A stretch of 64,000 bases of DNA from SZUA-430 sp040080835 (GTDB lineage: Bacteria > Pseudomonadota > Alphaproteobacteria > Micropepsales > Micropepsaceae): positions 124,001 through 188,000 of the forward strand of contig JBEBHP010000002.1 in the NCBI GenBank assembly GCA_040080835.1. Reading direction: 5' to 3'. The notes beneath the pieces were generated by a model. The model was given only the letters and a program-made list of their open reading frames with translations. It was not told the DNA's origin and did no database searches. Within the stretch, counting starts at the first letter, position 1. Each line of letters opens with the position of its first letter. Shown here piece by piece: positions 52,786-63,300 of the stretch. The position numbers and the translations under genes are program-made.

Positions 52786-55635
52786 ATGAAACCAGTTATT
52801 GGCGCGATCGTTCTTGCATTTGGCGCGTCGCTTCTGACGTCGTGTTCGGGATCAGAGACCAAAGTGACAGAGCCTGCCGCCGCGGCCATGAAGGTCGAAC
52901 CCCTGAAATTCACCCAGCGCACGCTCGCAAACGGCCTGCGCGTGTTCGCATTGCCAGACAAGAACACGGCCAACGTCGCCGTGCATGTCTGGTACGACGT
53001 CGGCTCGAAGGACGATCCTGTTGGCCGCTCGGGCTTCGCCCACCTGTTTGAGCACATCATGTTCAAGGCGACAAAGAACATGCCGCCAGAAAATTTCGAC
53101 CGGCTGACGGAAGATGTCGGCGGCTTCAACAATGCGTCGACCTGGGATGACTTTACGAACTACTACGAGGTCGTACCTGCCAATCAGCTCGAACGCGTGC
53201 TCTGGGCCGAAGCCGACCGCATGGGTTCGCTCGTGGTTGACGAGGCCGCCTTCAAATCCGAGCGCGACGTCGTGAAGGAAGAGTATCGTCAGCGCATCCT
53301 GGCATCGCCTTATGGCAAGCTGTTCGGCCTGTATGTTGCGCAGACGAATTTCACGGTTCACCCCTATGGGCGTCCGGGCATCGGTTCGATCGAGGATCTC
53401 GACGCCGCGACGGTCGACGACGTTCGGGCCTTCCACGCTGCCTACTATCGTCCTGACAATGCCGTGCTGGTCGTCGCCGGCAATTTCGACCAGGCAACAC
53501 TGGACAAGTGGATTGATCAGTATTTCAACGCCGTGACATCGCCGAAGCGACCGATCCCGCGGGTCACCGCCGTTGAACCGAAGCGAACGGCGCCGAAGGA
53601 ATACACAATCTATGAACCGAACGTTCCGCTGCCGGCCGTCACGATAACCTATCCGGGTCTAGCCGGACGCAACCCGGACTACGCTGTGGCCATGGTGCTC
53701 GACGCAATCCTGGCCAACGGCGAAAGCTCAAGGCTCTACCAGTCACTGGTGTACAAGCAGCAGATCGCCGCCCAGGTTCAGACAGGCATTGAGCCAACGC
53801 GTGAGCCTGGCGCCTACACCGTCGCCGCCATCATGAGCGAAGGGAAGTCCGTCGAAGAGGGCGAGAAAGCGCTGCTGGCAGAAATCGCAGCACTCAGGGA
53901 CAAGCCCGTAACCCAGGCCGAACTTGATGAAGCGAAGAATGAGTTGCTCTCGGAAGCAGTCCAGAATCGCGAGACGGCTTTCGGACGCGGTGAAACCATC
54001 GCTGACTCAGTGATCCGCTACGGCGATGCAGCCTTTGCCGACAAGCAGCTCGCGTCCATTCAGGCCGTCACTGCCGCTGACATCCAGCGCGTCGCCGGCG
54101 TTCTGTTCCAGGACAGCCAGCGCGTCACCATCCGCTATCAGTCTCAGGACGGAAAGCCGAAGGACGCGAAGGCAGACGCGATCGCATCCGCCACCACAAT
54201 CCAGGCACAGAAGCTGGACATTCCGAAATCCGAAATCCCGGTCTTCGCCTTGGCCGCCGTCGACAAACGACAGAAGCCGCCCGTCGCCGGAGCAGCCGTT
54301 TCGGCAAGCCTGCCGAAGACCGCAGAGACAACGCTTGCCAACGGCCTGCGCGTGATTGTGGCCTCCAAGCGCGACCTGCCCATCGTCAGCGCCGACTTGC
54401 GGATCCTGTCCGGAAATTCGGCCGAGCCAGTGGGCAGGGCCGGGACCGCTGACATGGCGGCAAACGTCCTGACCAAGGGAACCAGCACACGCAGTGCTAC
54501 AGACATCGCCCGCCAGATCGAGTCGTTGGGCGCTTCGCTCTCGACCGATGCTGACGCCGATGGCTCCAGTGTTTCGCTCGTTTCGCTTTCGGGCCGCATC
54601 AATGATGCGATGGCAATTGCGTCGGATGTGACACGAAACCCGGCCTTCGCCCAGGAAGAGCTGGATCGCCAGCGACAGCAGGTACTGGACGGGCTCTCCG
54701 TCAGCCTCAAGCAACCAGGCGCACTCGCGCGGCTGTCAATGGCGCGCCTGTTGTTTGGCGACGGGCCCTACGGCCGCGTGGCGTCGCCAAAGAGCATCGG
54801 CGCAATCTCGCGCGCCGACGTTGTCGCCTTCCATGCGTCGCACTGGCGTCCGGACAATGCAGTCCTGGTTCTGGCAGGCGATGTCTCCGCCGACCAGGGT
54901 TTTGAACTTGCAAAGAAATACTTTGGCGATTGGACGAAGCCTTCAACAGCAATGGCGGCAAAGCCCGACGCCACGCAGGCAACCACCGGGCGCCGCATCG
55001 TTGTTGTGGATCTGCCGAAGTCCGGTCAGGCTGCCGTTGCGTTTGGAACACACGGACTGGCGCGCACCGACGAGACGTTTTTCCCGCTGCTGGTCGCCAA
55101 CACGGTATTGGGTGGGGGATACTCTGCCCGCCTGAACCAGGAAATCCGCATCAAGCGCGGCTTGTCCTATGGTGCCAGTTCCAGCTTCAGTCAGCGGCTG
55201 GCGCCCGCGCCGATTGTTGCAATCGCCCAGACCAAGAACACGACCGCCGTGGAGGTCGTGGATCTGATGGAAACCGAGCTCAATCGTCTTGGGACGACAG
55301 ACATCAGCCAGGATGAATTGACCGCGCGCTCGGCCGCCCTGATCGGCGGTTTTGGTCGAACGGTCGAGACGGCATCGGGCCTGTCGGCGCAGCTCTCGCA
55401 ACTGGCGTCGTTCAATCTGCCGCTGACAAAGTTGCAGTCATACGTCGCCGACGTCTCGGCGGTTACACCCGCTCAGGTCAGGGCGATTGCGGCGCGGATC
55501 TACGACCCGAAAGCAGCCAACGTCGTGATCGCGGGGGACGGCGAGATCTTCTTCAGTGCCCTGAAGAAAAAGAAGCCCGACGCCGAACGCATCCCGGCCG
55601 ACAAGCTGAACCTCGACAGCGCGACGTTGAAATAG
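52786..55635 (+). CDS. M16 zinc-metallopeptidase lipoprotein (two-repeat form)
   Basis: A 949-residue envelope peptidase. The signal peptide ends in the lipobox SLLTSCSGS, so it is lipid-anchored. The first half carries the inverted zinc motif HLFEH (His86, Glu89, His90) and a downstream Glu in VKEEYRQ. The second half (from about residue 520) repeats the fold, TLANGLRVIVAS, but reads TADMA where the motif should be, so it is catalytically inactive, as in other fused M16 proteins. The ATG at 52786 has AGGGG about eight bases upstream. Confidence 0.95.
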   Translation: MKPVIGAIVLAFGASLLTSCSGSETKVTEPAAAAMKVEPLKFTQRTLANGLRVFALPDKNTANVAVHVWYDVGSKDDPVGRSGFAHLFEHIMFKATKNMPPENFDRLTEDVGGFNNASTWDDFTNYYEVVPANQLERVLWAEADRMGSLVVDEAAFKSERDVVKEEYRQRILASPYGKLFGLYVAQTNFTVHPYGRPGIGSIEDLDAATVDDVRAFHAAYYRPDNAVLVVAGNFDQATLDKWIDQYFNAVTSPKRPIPRVTAVEPKRTAPKEYTIYEPNVPLPAVTITYPGLAGRNPDYAVAMVLDAILANGESSRLYQSLVYKQQIAAQVQTGIEPTREPGAYTVAAIMSEGKSVEEGEKALLAEIAALRDKPVTQAELDEAKNELLSEAVQNRETAFGRGETIADSVIRYGDAAFADKQLASIQAVTAADIQRVAGVLFQDSQRVTIRYQSQDGKPKDAKADAIASATTIQAQKLDIPKSEIPVFALAAVDKRQKPPVAGAAVSASLPKTAETTLANGLRVIVASKRDLPIVSADLRILSGNSAEPVGRAGTADMAANVLTKGTSTRSATDIARQIESLGASLSTDADADGSSVSLVSLSGRINDAMAIASDVTRNPAFAQEELDRQRQQVLDGLSVSLKQPGALARLSMARLLFGDGPYGRVASPKSIGAISRADVVAFHASHWRPDNAVLVLAGDVSADQGFELAKKYFGDWTKPSTAMAAKPDATQATTGRRIVVVDLPKSGQAAVAFGTHGLARTDETFFPLLVANTVLGGGYSARLNQEIRIKRGLSYGASSSFSQRLAPAPIVAIAQTKNTTAVEVVDLMETELNRLGTTDISQDELTARSAALIGGFGRTVETASGLSAQLSQLASFNLPLTKLQSYVADVSAVTPAQVRAIAARIYDPKAANVVIAGDGEIFFSALKKKKPDAERIPADKLNLDSATLK

Positions 55636-56021
55636 GGTTCTCTGATCGCGGAGCCCTCACCCGAATAAGGCTGCGCCTTATTCGACCTTTCGCCACTAGG
55701 CGAGAGGTTAGGCACAGACATCCGCCTCTCCCTTCCGGGGAGAGGCGAAATTTCTCGAAGCGAAATTTGGTGAGGGGAGGGCGCCGCCGCACCACCTCTA
55801 GCTGCGTCAATTTGTTCTCTTTTTGTTTTCGGCGCTTTCGGCTCTATTCGGCGCTGTGGATGGATAGTGTAGGAATCTGTGTCCGGCCCAAAACCTCCGC
55901 AGCAAACCCCACATAACACCGATCCCGGCCGCCTCAAAAATGGCGGATTTGCCCGCCATCTCTCTACAAGCTATGAGTGTGGCCGGAACTGACCCCGTCA
56001 AGAGATTCTCAAGTCAAAAAC
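55636..56021. other. Intergenic region before proS, holding a mosaic palindrome
   Basis: The first 150 bp hold the mosaic inverted repeat described separately. The rest (about 55780-56021) contains the repeated word TTCGGCGCT twice near 55830-55855. No gene or clear proS promoter was recognised. Confidence 0.4.
55654..55776. repeat. Mosaic palindromic element with nested hairpins
   Basis: Outer arms CCCTCACC (55654-55661) and GGTGAGGG (55769-55776) enclose three hairpins: CGAATAAGGC/GCCTTATTCG (55662-55684, 3-base loop), CGCC/GGCG (55691-55702) and CGCCTCTCCC/GGGAGAGGCG (55723-55747). GCGAAATTT occurs twice (55745-55753, 55760-55768). The layout is that of bacterial dispersed palindromic repeats; copies elsewhere cannot be seen in this window. 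Confidence 0.7.
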
Positions 56022-57341
56022 ATGCGCGTATCCCGCTTTTTCATGCCGCTGCTGCGCGAGACGCCGGCAGACGCACAAATCGTCTCGCACCGCTACATGC
56101 TGCGTGCGGGCCTCATCAAGCAGGCCTCGGCCGGCATTTACTCCTGGCTGCCGCTCGGGCACCGGGCCCTTCGCAAGATCGAACAGATCGTGCGCGAGGA
56201 GCAGAACCGGGCAGGGGCTGTTGAATTGCTGATGCCAACCTTGCAGTCGGCTGACCTCTGGCGCGAAAGCGGCCGGTACGAGGCCTATGGCAAGGAGATG
56301 CTGCGCATCAACGACCGCCACGACCGCGATTTGCTGTACGGACCGACCAACGAGGAACTGATCACGGACATCTTCCGTTCGTCGGTGCGTTCCTACAAGG
56401 ACCTGCCGCGCATTCTGTACCATATCCAGTGGAAGTTCCGTGACGAGATCCGTCCCCGCTTCGGTGTGATGCGGGGACGCGAATTCCTGATGAAGGATTC
56501 CTATTCCTTCGACATCGATGCCGACGGCGCACGTAGGGCCTATAACCGCATGTTCGTGGCGTACTTGCGCACCTTTGCGCGCATGGGGCTGAAGTCCGTG
56601 CCGATGAAGGCCGATACCGGCCCGATCGGTGGCGACCTCAGCCACGAGTTCATCGTTCTGGCAGATACCGGTGAAAGCCAGGTCTATTGCCACAAGGACC
56701 TGGTCGACATGCCGGTTCCGGAAAATGTGGACTTTGACGGCGACCTCACGCCCTACATCAACCAGCGAACCTCGCTTTATGCAGCCACTGATGAAAAGCA
56801 CGATGCGGACGCATTCGCGAAGATCCCGGCCGACAAGCAGCTTGCGGCACGCGGGATCGAAGTCGGACACATATTCTATTTCGGGACCAAGTACTCCAAG
56901 CCGATGAATGCCAAGGTTGCGGGGCCGAAGGGCGAGGATGTGTTTGTTGAAATGGGCAGTTATGGCATCGGTGTGTCGCGCCTGATGGGTGCCATCATCG
57001 AAGCCAGCCATGACGACAATGGCATCATCTGGCCGGAAAGTGTCGCTCCGTTCCATATTGGCCTGATCAGCCTGAAGGCCGATGATCCCAAAACACGCGG
57101 GACTTGCGAGGATCTTTACCAGAAACTCACGAACGCAGGACTTGATGTCCTGTACGATGACACCGACGACCGCGCGGGCGCAAAGTTCTCGGCCTTCGAC
57201 CTGATCGGTCTGCCATGGCAGGTCATCGTAGGCCCACGCGGGCTTGCCAATGGTCAGGTCGAGGTCAAGAACCGCAAATCGGGCGAGCGTCAGACCCTGT
57301 CGCCTGAAGCCGCATTGAACCTCTTCACAAGCGGAAGATAA
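56022..57341 (+). CDS. proS: Proline--tRNA ligase
   Basis: Class II aminoacyl-tRNA synthetase. At 439 residues it is the short alphaproteobacterial form without the editing insertion. Motifs: RAGLIKQASAGIYSWLPLG, LYGPTNEELITDIFR, QWKFRDEIRPRFGVMRGREF (motif 2) and MGSYGIGVSRLMGAI (motif 3). The ATG at 56022 begins MRVSRFFMPLLRETP, the family start; a longer frame is rejected. It heads the proS-lolC-lolD-phhA-dnaE run. Confidence 0.97.
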   Translation: MRVSRFFMPLLRETPADAQIVSHRYMLRAGLIKQASAGIYSWLPLGHRALRKIEQIVREEQNRAGAVELLMPTLQSADLWRESGRYEAYGKEMLRINDRHDRDLLYGPTNEELITDIFRSSVRSYKDLPRILYHIQWKFRDEIRPRFGVMRGREFLMKDSYSFDIDADGARRAYNRMFVAYLRTFARMGLKSVPMKADTGPIGGDLSHEFIVLADTGESQVYCHKDLVDMPVPENVDFDGDLTPYINQRTSLYAATDEKHDADAFAKIPADKQLAARGIEVGHIFYFGTKYSKPMNAKVAGPKGEDVFVEMGSYGIGVSRLMGAIIEASHDDNGIIWPESVAPFHIGLISLKADDPKTRGTCEDLYQKLTNAGLDVLYDDTDDRAGAKFSAFDLIGLPWQVIVGPRGLANGQVEVKNRKSGERQTLSPEAALNLFTSGR

Positions 57342-58660
57342 TGAACCGCGTAGACGTGCAAACTCCACGCAGGCCGACGGCGCCCAGGCCCCGCCGCAAG
57401 AGCGATGGAACGCGTCCATTCTCTTACTTCGAACTGCTGTTGGCGGGGCGTTACCTGCGCGCCCGCAGGCAGGAAGGCTGGATATCCGTCGTCACGATCT
57501 TCTCGATGCTGGGCATCATGCTTGGCGTGGCGACGCTGATCATCGTGATGTCCGTGATGAACGGCTTCCGCGCCGAAATCATGGCCAAGATTCTGGGCTT
57601 CCGTGGCCACTACATGATCCAGTCGGCAGGTGGCACCCTTGAAAACTGGGAAAGCATCGCGGCACGGCTGTCGAAAGTGGAGGGCGTGACGCGGGCAACG
57701 CCTTTCGTTGAAGGCCAGGCGCTGGCCACCGGTGGCGGCATGTCCCCGGGCGTCGTGGTGCGCGGTGTGCGTTCGGCCGACATCCTGAAGATCAGGCTGG
57801 TTGCAGACTCCCTCAAGCCCGGCGTGCTGCAGCGCTTTCAAGCTGATAACGACAGCGTGCTGGTGGGCGAGTCGCTTGCCAACAACATGGGGCTTCAGCA
57901 GGGCATGGACATCACCCTGCTTGCGCCACGTGGAAACGTGACACCGTTCGGCGTGACACCGCGCCAGAAGAAATACCGCATCGCCGGCACCTTCAAGGTC
58001 GGAATGTCGCTTTACGATGCGAACATGATCTTCATGCCCATGCAGGAGGCCCAGGAATACTTCAACAAGGGCAGGGGCGCATCGGGCATCGAAGTAATGG
58101 TGGCAAAACCTGACCAGGTCGACGCCATGCGCGGCACGATCGAGCGCATCGCGCCCGACACGACGATCTACGACTGGCGTCACACCGATCCAGACTTCTT
58201 CAGCGCCCTGGAAGTCGAGCGAACCGTGATGTTCTTCATCCTGACCATGATCATCATCGTGGCGGGCTTCAACATCATCTCGGGCATGATCATGCTGGTG
58301 AAGGACAAGACGCGCGATATCGCGATCCTGCGCACAATGGGTGCCGCACGCGGTACGATCCTGCGGGTGTTCCTGATGTCCGGCTCGGTCATCGGCATCG
58401 CAGGCACGTTTGCCGGGTGGATACTTGGTGTCGTGTTCTGCTGGAACATCGAGAACATCCGCCAGTTCCTGATCTGGATCACCGGCGTCAACCTGTTTCC
58501 CGAGACGCTGTACTTTCTCAGCAAGTTGCCTGCGAAAATGGACACAGGCGAGATCGCGGCAGTCGTAGCGCTTTCACTCACCCTGACGATGCTGGCCACG
58601 ATCTATCCGGCCTGGCGCGCCGCACGCCTCGATCCGGTTGAGGCCCTGCGCTATGAGTGA
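57341..58660 (+). CDS. lolC: Lipoprotein-releasing system transmembrane protein LolC/LolE
   Basis: The membrane component of the Lol ABC transporter that extracts outer-membrane lipoproteins. The 439-residue protein has the FtsX/MacB layout: helix 1 in ISVVTIFSMLGIMLGVATLIIV, a periplasmic domain, and three C-terminal helices including DIAILRTMGAARGTILRVFL. Only one such gene is present, so it probably acts as a homodimer, as in many alphaproteobacteria. It overlaps the proS stop by one base and lolD by 8 bp. Confidence 0.95.
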   Translation: MNRVDVQTPRRPTAPRPRRKSDGTRPFSYFELLLAGRYLRARRQEGWISVVTIFSMLGIMLGVATLIIVMSVMNGFRAEIMAKILGFRGHYMIQSAGGTLENWESIAARLSKVEGVTRATPFVEGQALATGGGMSPGVVVRGVRSADILKIRLVADSLKPGVLQRFQADNDSVLVGESLANNMGLQQGMDITLLAPRGNVTPFGVTPRQKKYRIAGTFKVGMSLYDANMIFMPMQEAQEYFNKGRGASGIEVMVAKPDQVDAMRGTIERIAPDTTIYDWRHTDPDFFSALEVERTVMFFILTMIIIVAGFNIISGMIMLVKDKTRDIAILRTMGAARGTILRVFLMSGSVIGIAGTFAGWILGVVFCWNIENIRQFLIWITGVNLFPETLYFLSKLPAKMDTGEIAAVVALSLTLTMLATIYPAWRAARLDPVEALRYE

Positions 58661-59399
58661 CACGCAGTTTCACACGCAGGAACTATCCCAGCGCCAGCTG
58701 GCGACAAACGCACCGGTGCTGCTGTTGCATGGTGTGACCCGCACGTTCGGCACACCGCCCGACACGCTGGAAATCTTTCGCAACATCAACGCCCAGATCA
58801 TGCCGGGCGAGATCGTGGCGCTCGTCGGTCCCTCGGGCTCGGGAAAGTCCTCGTTGCTGCACATTTGCGGGTTGCTGGAGGCGCCGACCAGTGGGTCCGT
58901 CGTAATCGCCGGCCGCGACTGTTCCAAGCTGGACGAAGCCGAACGCACACGCATCCGACGCGACATCCTGGGATTTGTGTATCAGTTCCATCACCTGCTG
59001 CCTGAATTCTCGGCGCTGGAGAATGTGATGATGCCGCAACTCATTGGTGGAAGGAAATCGAAGGAAGCCGAAGGCCTCGCAATGCGCTTGCTGAACATGG
59101 TGGGCCTCTCGCAACGGGCAACGCATCGCCCTGCAAGACTTTCTGGTGGCGAACAGCAACGCGTTGCAATCGCAAGAGCGCTCGCCAACCAGCCACGCCT
59201 CATCCTGGCGGACGAGCCCACGGGTAATCTTGATCCCCGTACGGCCGACATGGTGTTTGGTGTATTTGTCGAAATGTGCCGGGCGCGAGGCGTGTCCGCA
59301 CTGATCGCAACCCACAACCTGCAAATGGCTGTAAAGATGGACCGCACGTGGCTTCTGCATGATGGTAAGCTGATTGACGCTGGAAAACTCAAGGCCTGA
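58653..59399 (+). CDS. lolD: Lipoprotein-releasing system ATP-binding protein LolD
   Basis: The ATPase of the Lol transporter. In the 248-residue protein Walker A is GPSGSGKSS, the ABC signature LSGGEQQRVAIARAL, and Walker B LILADEPTGNLD. The longer frame starting five codons upstream is rejected in favour of the ATG at 58653, within the end of lolC. Followed after 3 bp by phhA. Confidence 0.96.
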   Translation: MSDTQFHTQELSQRQLATNAPVLLLHGVTRTFGTPPDTLEIFRNINAQIMPGEIVALVGPSGSGKSSLLHICGLLEAPTSGSVVIAGRDCSKLDEAERTRIRRDILGFVYQFHHLLPEFSALENVMMPQLIGGRKSKEAEGLAMRLLNMVGLSQRATHRPARLSGGEQQRVAIARALANQPRLILADEPTGNLDPRTADMVFGVFVEMCRARGVSALIATHNLQMAVKMDRTWLLHDGKLIDAGKLKA

Positions 59400-59402
59400 A
59401 CC

Positions 59403-60290
59403 ATGGGCGACACCGCACAACTTTTTGCAAAATTCAGGGCGCAGAATCCGGATATTCGGCCCGACTACACGATCGACCAGAACTGGAAACACTACACCCC
59501 GGCTGAGCACGCGACCTGGAAGATCTTGTACTCGCGCCTTGACCAGATTCTTCCCCGCTTTGCCTGTACCGAGTTTGTTGACGGCATGCATCGCCTGGAT
59601 ATCGGCCGCGAAGAGATTCCGGAGTTCACGACACTGTCGCGACGTCTTTCGGCGCTGACGGGCTGGAGCGTGGTTGCAGTGCCCGGACTGGTGCCGGACG
59701 ACATATTTTTCGAGCATTTGGCCAACAGGCGTTTCCCGGCCGGAAATTTCATCCGGCGCGCCGATCAACTTGACTACATAGAGCAGCCTGACGTCTTTCA
59801 CGATGTTTTCGGTCATGTGCCGATGCTGGCGCACCCCGTGTTCGCGGACTACATGGAAGCCTATGGCAAGGGCGGGCTGCGTGCACTGAACCGGTTTGAT
59901 GCACTGCCAAATCTCGCAAGGCTCTACTGGTATACCGTGGAATTTGGTCTGATCCGCACGCCTGATGGCATGAAGGTTTACGGCGCAGGCATCGCGTCCT
60001 CGACGGCCGAGACCGCATATTCGGTAGACGATCCATCACCCAACCGCATAGCCTTCAACCTCGAGCGCGTGATGCGCACGAAATACCGCATAGACGATTT
60101 TCAGGAGAGCTATTTCGTCATCGACAGTTTTGATCAGCTTTTTGCAGAAACTTACCGGGATTTCGCTGAAGTTTACGAAAAACTCAAGACCGGCCCGAGC
60201 TACGAACCGGGTCACGTGGATCCCGTCGACAAGGTTCACCACAGGGGCACCCGCAGCTACAAGCCGCACAGCCATGAGCGGTCGGCGTAG
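59403..60290 (+). CDS. phhA: Phenylalanine 4-monooxygenase
   Basis: This pterin-dependent non-haem iron enzyme turns phenylalanine into tyrosine. The 295-residue protein shows the iron ligands His133 and His138 (VFHDVFGHVPML) and Glu180 (YWYTVEFGL), and substrate-site residues near YGAGIASS. It lacks an N-terminal regulatory domain, as expected in bacteria. It begins 3 bp after lolD and ends 78 bp before dnaE, an unusual place for this gene; no pterin dehydratase (phhB) is nearby. Confidence 0.96.
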   Translation: MGDTAQLFAKFRAQNPDIRPDYTIDQNWKHYTPAEHATWKILYSRLDQILPRFACTEFVDGMHRLDIGREEIPEFTTLSRRLSALTGWSVVAVPGLVPDDIFFEHLANRRFPAGNFIRRADQLDYIEQPDVFHDVFGHVPMLAHPVFADYMEAYGKGGLRALNRFDALPNLARLYWYTVEFGLIRTPDGMKVYGAGIASSTAETAYSVDDPSPNRIAFNLERVMRTKYRIDDFQESYFVIDSFDQLFAETYRDFAEVYEKLKTGPSYEPGHVDPVDKVHHRGTRSYKPHSHERSA

Positions 60291-60368
60291 GCGCTGCCGC
60301 CAGTACCAGATTTCCGTGCCGACTCCTGGTTTCCGAATGTCGGCGACCAACACGATAGAGGGAAATTC

Positions 60369-63300
60369 ATGGCAGACATCGCGAATTTCGTTCATCTGCG
60401 GGCGCACTCTGCCTTCTCGCTTCTCGAAGGTGCAATGCAGCCGGACGAAATCGCCTCGCTCTGCAGGAAACTCAGGATGCCGGCCGTTGGCATCACCGAC
60501 ACCAACAACCTGTTCGGGCTGATGGATCTGACCGATGCGATCATCAAGGCTGGCGTGCAGATGATTGTCGGCTGCCAGTTCGACTTGCCGCTCGATATCG
60601 AAAAGAGAAGTTCCCCGACACCGGTAAAGCGTCAGCTCGGCTCGATTGCTGTGCTGGTGCAGAACGACAGGGGCTACGCCAACCTCATGAAGCTGGCCAG
60701 CAAGGCGCATCTGGAGGTTCAGGTCGGCGACACGCCGCACATCACATGGGAAGCGCTTGCGGAATTCAACGAGGGACTGATCCTTCTCACCGGAGGCCGT
60801 CGCGGCATCCTGAACAACCTGATCGTCAACACGCAGGTTGATGCCGCAGAAGCCTTGCTCATCAGGCTGAAGCAGATTTTCGGCAACAGACTCTATGTCG
60901 AATTGCAGCGTCATGATGTGCCAGATGAAATCGCGGCCGAGCCCGAGCTGATAAGGCTCGCCTATGCACACGAACTGCCGCTGGTCGCAAGCAACGAACC
61001 GTTCTTCGGCAACAGGGATCTCTACGAGGCGCACGATGCCCTGCTGTGCATCGCAGGCGGCAACTATGTCGCGCAGGACGATCGCAGGAGGGAAAGCCCC
61101 GAGCACTACTTCAAATCCGCGAAGGAAATGACAGCGTTGTTTTTGGACCTGCCGGAATCGATTGAAAACACGCTGGAGATTGCCCGTCGATGTGCGTTCT
61201 ATCCCAAGAAGCGCAACCCGATCATGCCGCCGTTTTCACCGGCTTCCGGCCTGTCTCCCGAGGAAGAACTTCGAACCCAGGCACGTGCGGGACTTAAGGC
61301 AAGGCTCGCAGCGAACGGACTTTATGCGCCCGAGAAAGACTACTGGGACCGCCTGGAGTTTGAACTCGACATCATCATCGGGATGAAGTTTCCGGGATAT
61401 TTCCTCATCGTCTCCGATTTCATGAAATGGACACGGGGGCAGGGCATACCTGTCGGCGTTCGCGGATCTGGTGCGGGATCTGTCGTTGCCTGGGGACTGC
61501 AGATCACGGCTCTTGATCCGCTCCGGTTCGGACTCGTCTTCGAACGCTTCCTCAATCCCGAACGCGTCTCGATGCCGGACTTCGATATAGATTTCTGCCA
61601 GGACCGGCGCGGCGAAGTCATTCGCTATGTACAGGAAAGATACGGCAAGGATCGGGTCGCGCAGATCATTACATTCGGAACCCTCCAGGCGCGTGCTGCC
61701 TTGCGAGACGTGGGCCGCGTGCTGCAGATGCCGCAAGGACAAGTTGATCGCATCGCAAAAATGATCAAGGTGAAGCCCGGCACGCCAGTAAAGCTGCGCG
61801 AGGCAATCAACGATGAGCCCCGCATGCGCCAGCTTGAGCAGGAGGAAGAAGCCGTCCGCAAACTGTTCAGTATCGCCGAACAGCTCGAAGGCCTGTACCG
61901 CCACGCATCCACCCACGCCGCCGGCGTGGTGATCGGGGACCGGCCGCTGGATGAGATCGTGCCGCTCTATCGCGATCCAAGCTCCGACATGCCGGTGACG
62001 CAGTTCGACTACGAAGGAGACGAAAAGGCAGGCCTCGTGAAGTTTGACTTCCTGGGTCTCAAGACGCTGACGGTCATTGCGGTGACCGAAGCACTCGTCA
62101 AGGAACGCCACGGCATCAGGGTGAAGGCCGAAGAAGTTCCCTTCGACGACAAGAAGTCATTCGAAGCTCTCAGCAAGGGAACCTCGACCGGTATTTTCCA
62201 GCTTGAAAGTACGGGGATGCGTGACCTGCTGCGCAAGATGAAGCCCGACCGGGTGGAAGATCTGATCGCGCTGGTAGCCCTCTATCGACCAGGCCCGATG
62301 GACAACATCCCGAAATACATCGCCTGCAAGCATGGTCGCGAAAAGCCGTTTTACCTGCACCCGGCACTCGAGCCGATCCTCTCCGGCACTTTTGGTGTCA
62401 TGACCTACCAGGAGGACGTCATGCTCATTGCCCGTGAGCTTGCAGGCTACTCGCTCGGCCAGGCCGACGAACTGCGTCGTGCCATGGGCAAGAAGATCAA
62501 GGAGCAGATGGACGCCCAGCGTGCCAGGTTCATTGAAGGCGCCAAGGCGCTGAAGAATATCGACGAAGACGTTGCCGCACAGATCTTCGAGCAGGCCGAG
62601 AAATTTGCAGGTTACGGTTTCAACAAGGCGCACGCCGCAGCCTATGCGCAGGTCGCCTACCAGACAGCCTGGCTGAAGGCGAACTACCCGGTCGAATTCT
62701 TCTGCGCCTCAATGACCCTCGACATCAGTTCGCCGGAACGGCTGTCGATCTTCCGCCAGGAGGCGGAGCGACTTGGCATCACCGTCGCACCGCCTGACAT
62801 CAACGTCTCTGCTGCCCTGTTCACGGCCGGAAAGAAGTTGGATGGCAACGATGTCATCTACTATGCACTGTCTGCCATCAGAAATGTTGGTCGCACCGCA
62901 ATGGAACACGTCATCGAGGTGCGTGAAAAAGGCGGTCGCTTCACAACCCTGTTCGACTTCGCCAGGCGTGTCGATGCAAAATTCGTCAACCGCCGCATCA
63001 TGGAAAATCTCGTTGCTGCAGGCGCTTTTGACAAGCTCAGCCCAAATCGGGCCCAGGCGCATGCATCGATTGACATGCTGCTTGGCGAAGCCAGTCTTTC
63101 GAGCCGGGAGCGGGAAAGCACCCAGGTCAACCTGTTCGGAGAGGTACAAAAGCAGCCCGATCGCGCAATGCCGCTTGTCGACAGCTGGACCATGCCAGAC
63201 CGCCTGTCGCGCGAATTTGCGGCGATCGGCTTTTACATGTCGGCCCACCCGCTCGATGAGTTCAAGCAGACGCTTCTCCGCCTGCGCTGTATCCCCTACG

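Noticed and set aside
55998..57419. 473-codon minus-strand frame over proS
   Set aside because: Antisense to a certain synthetase gene; length is explained by codon bias of the sense strand.
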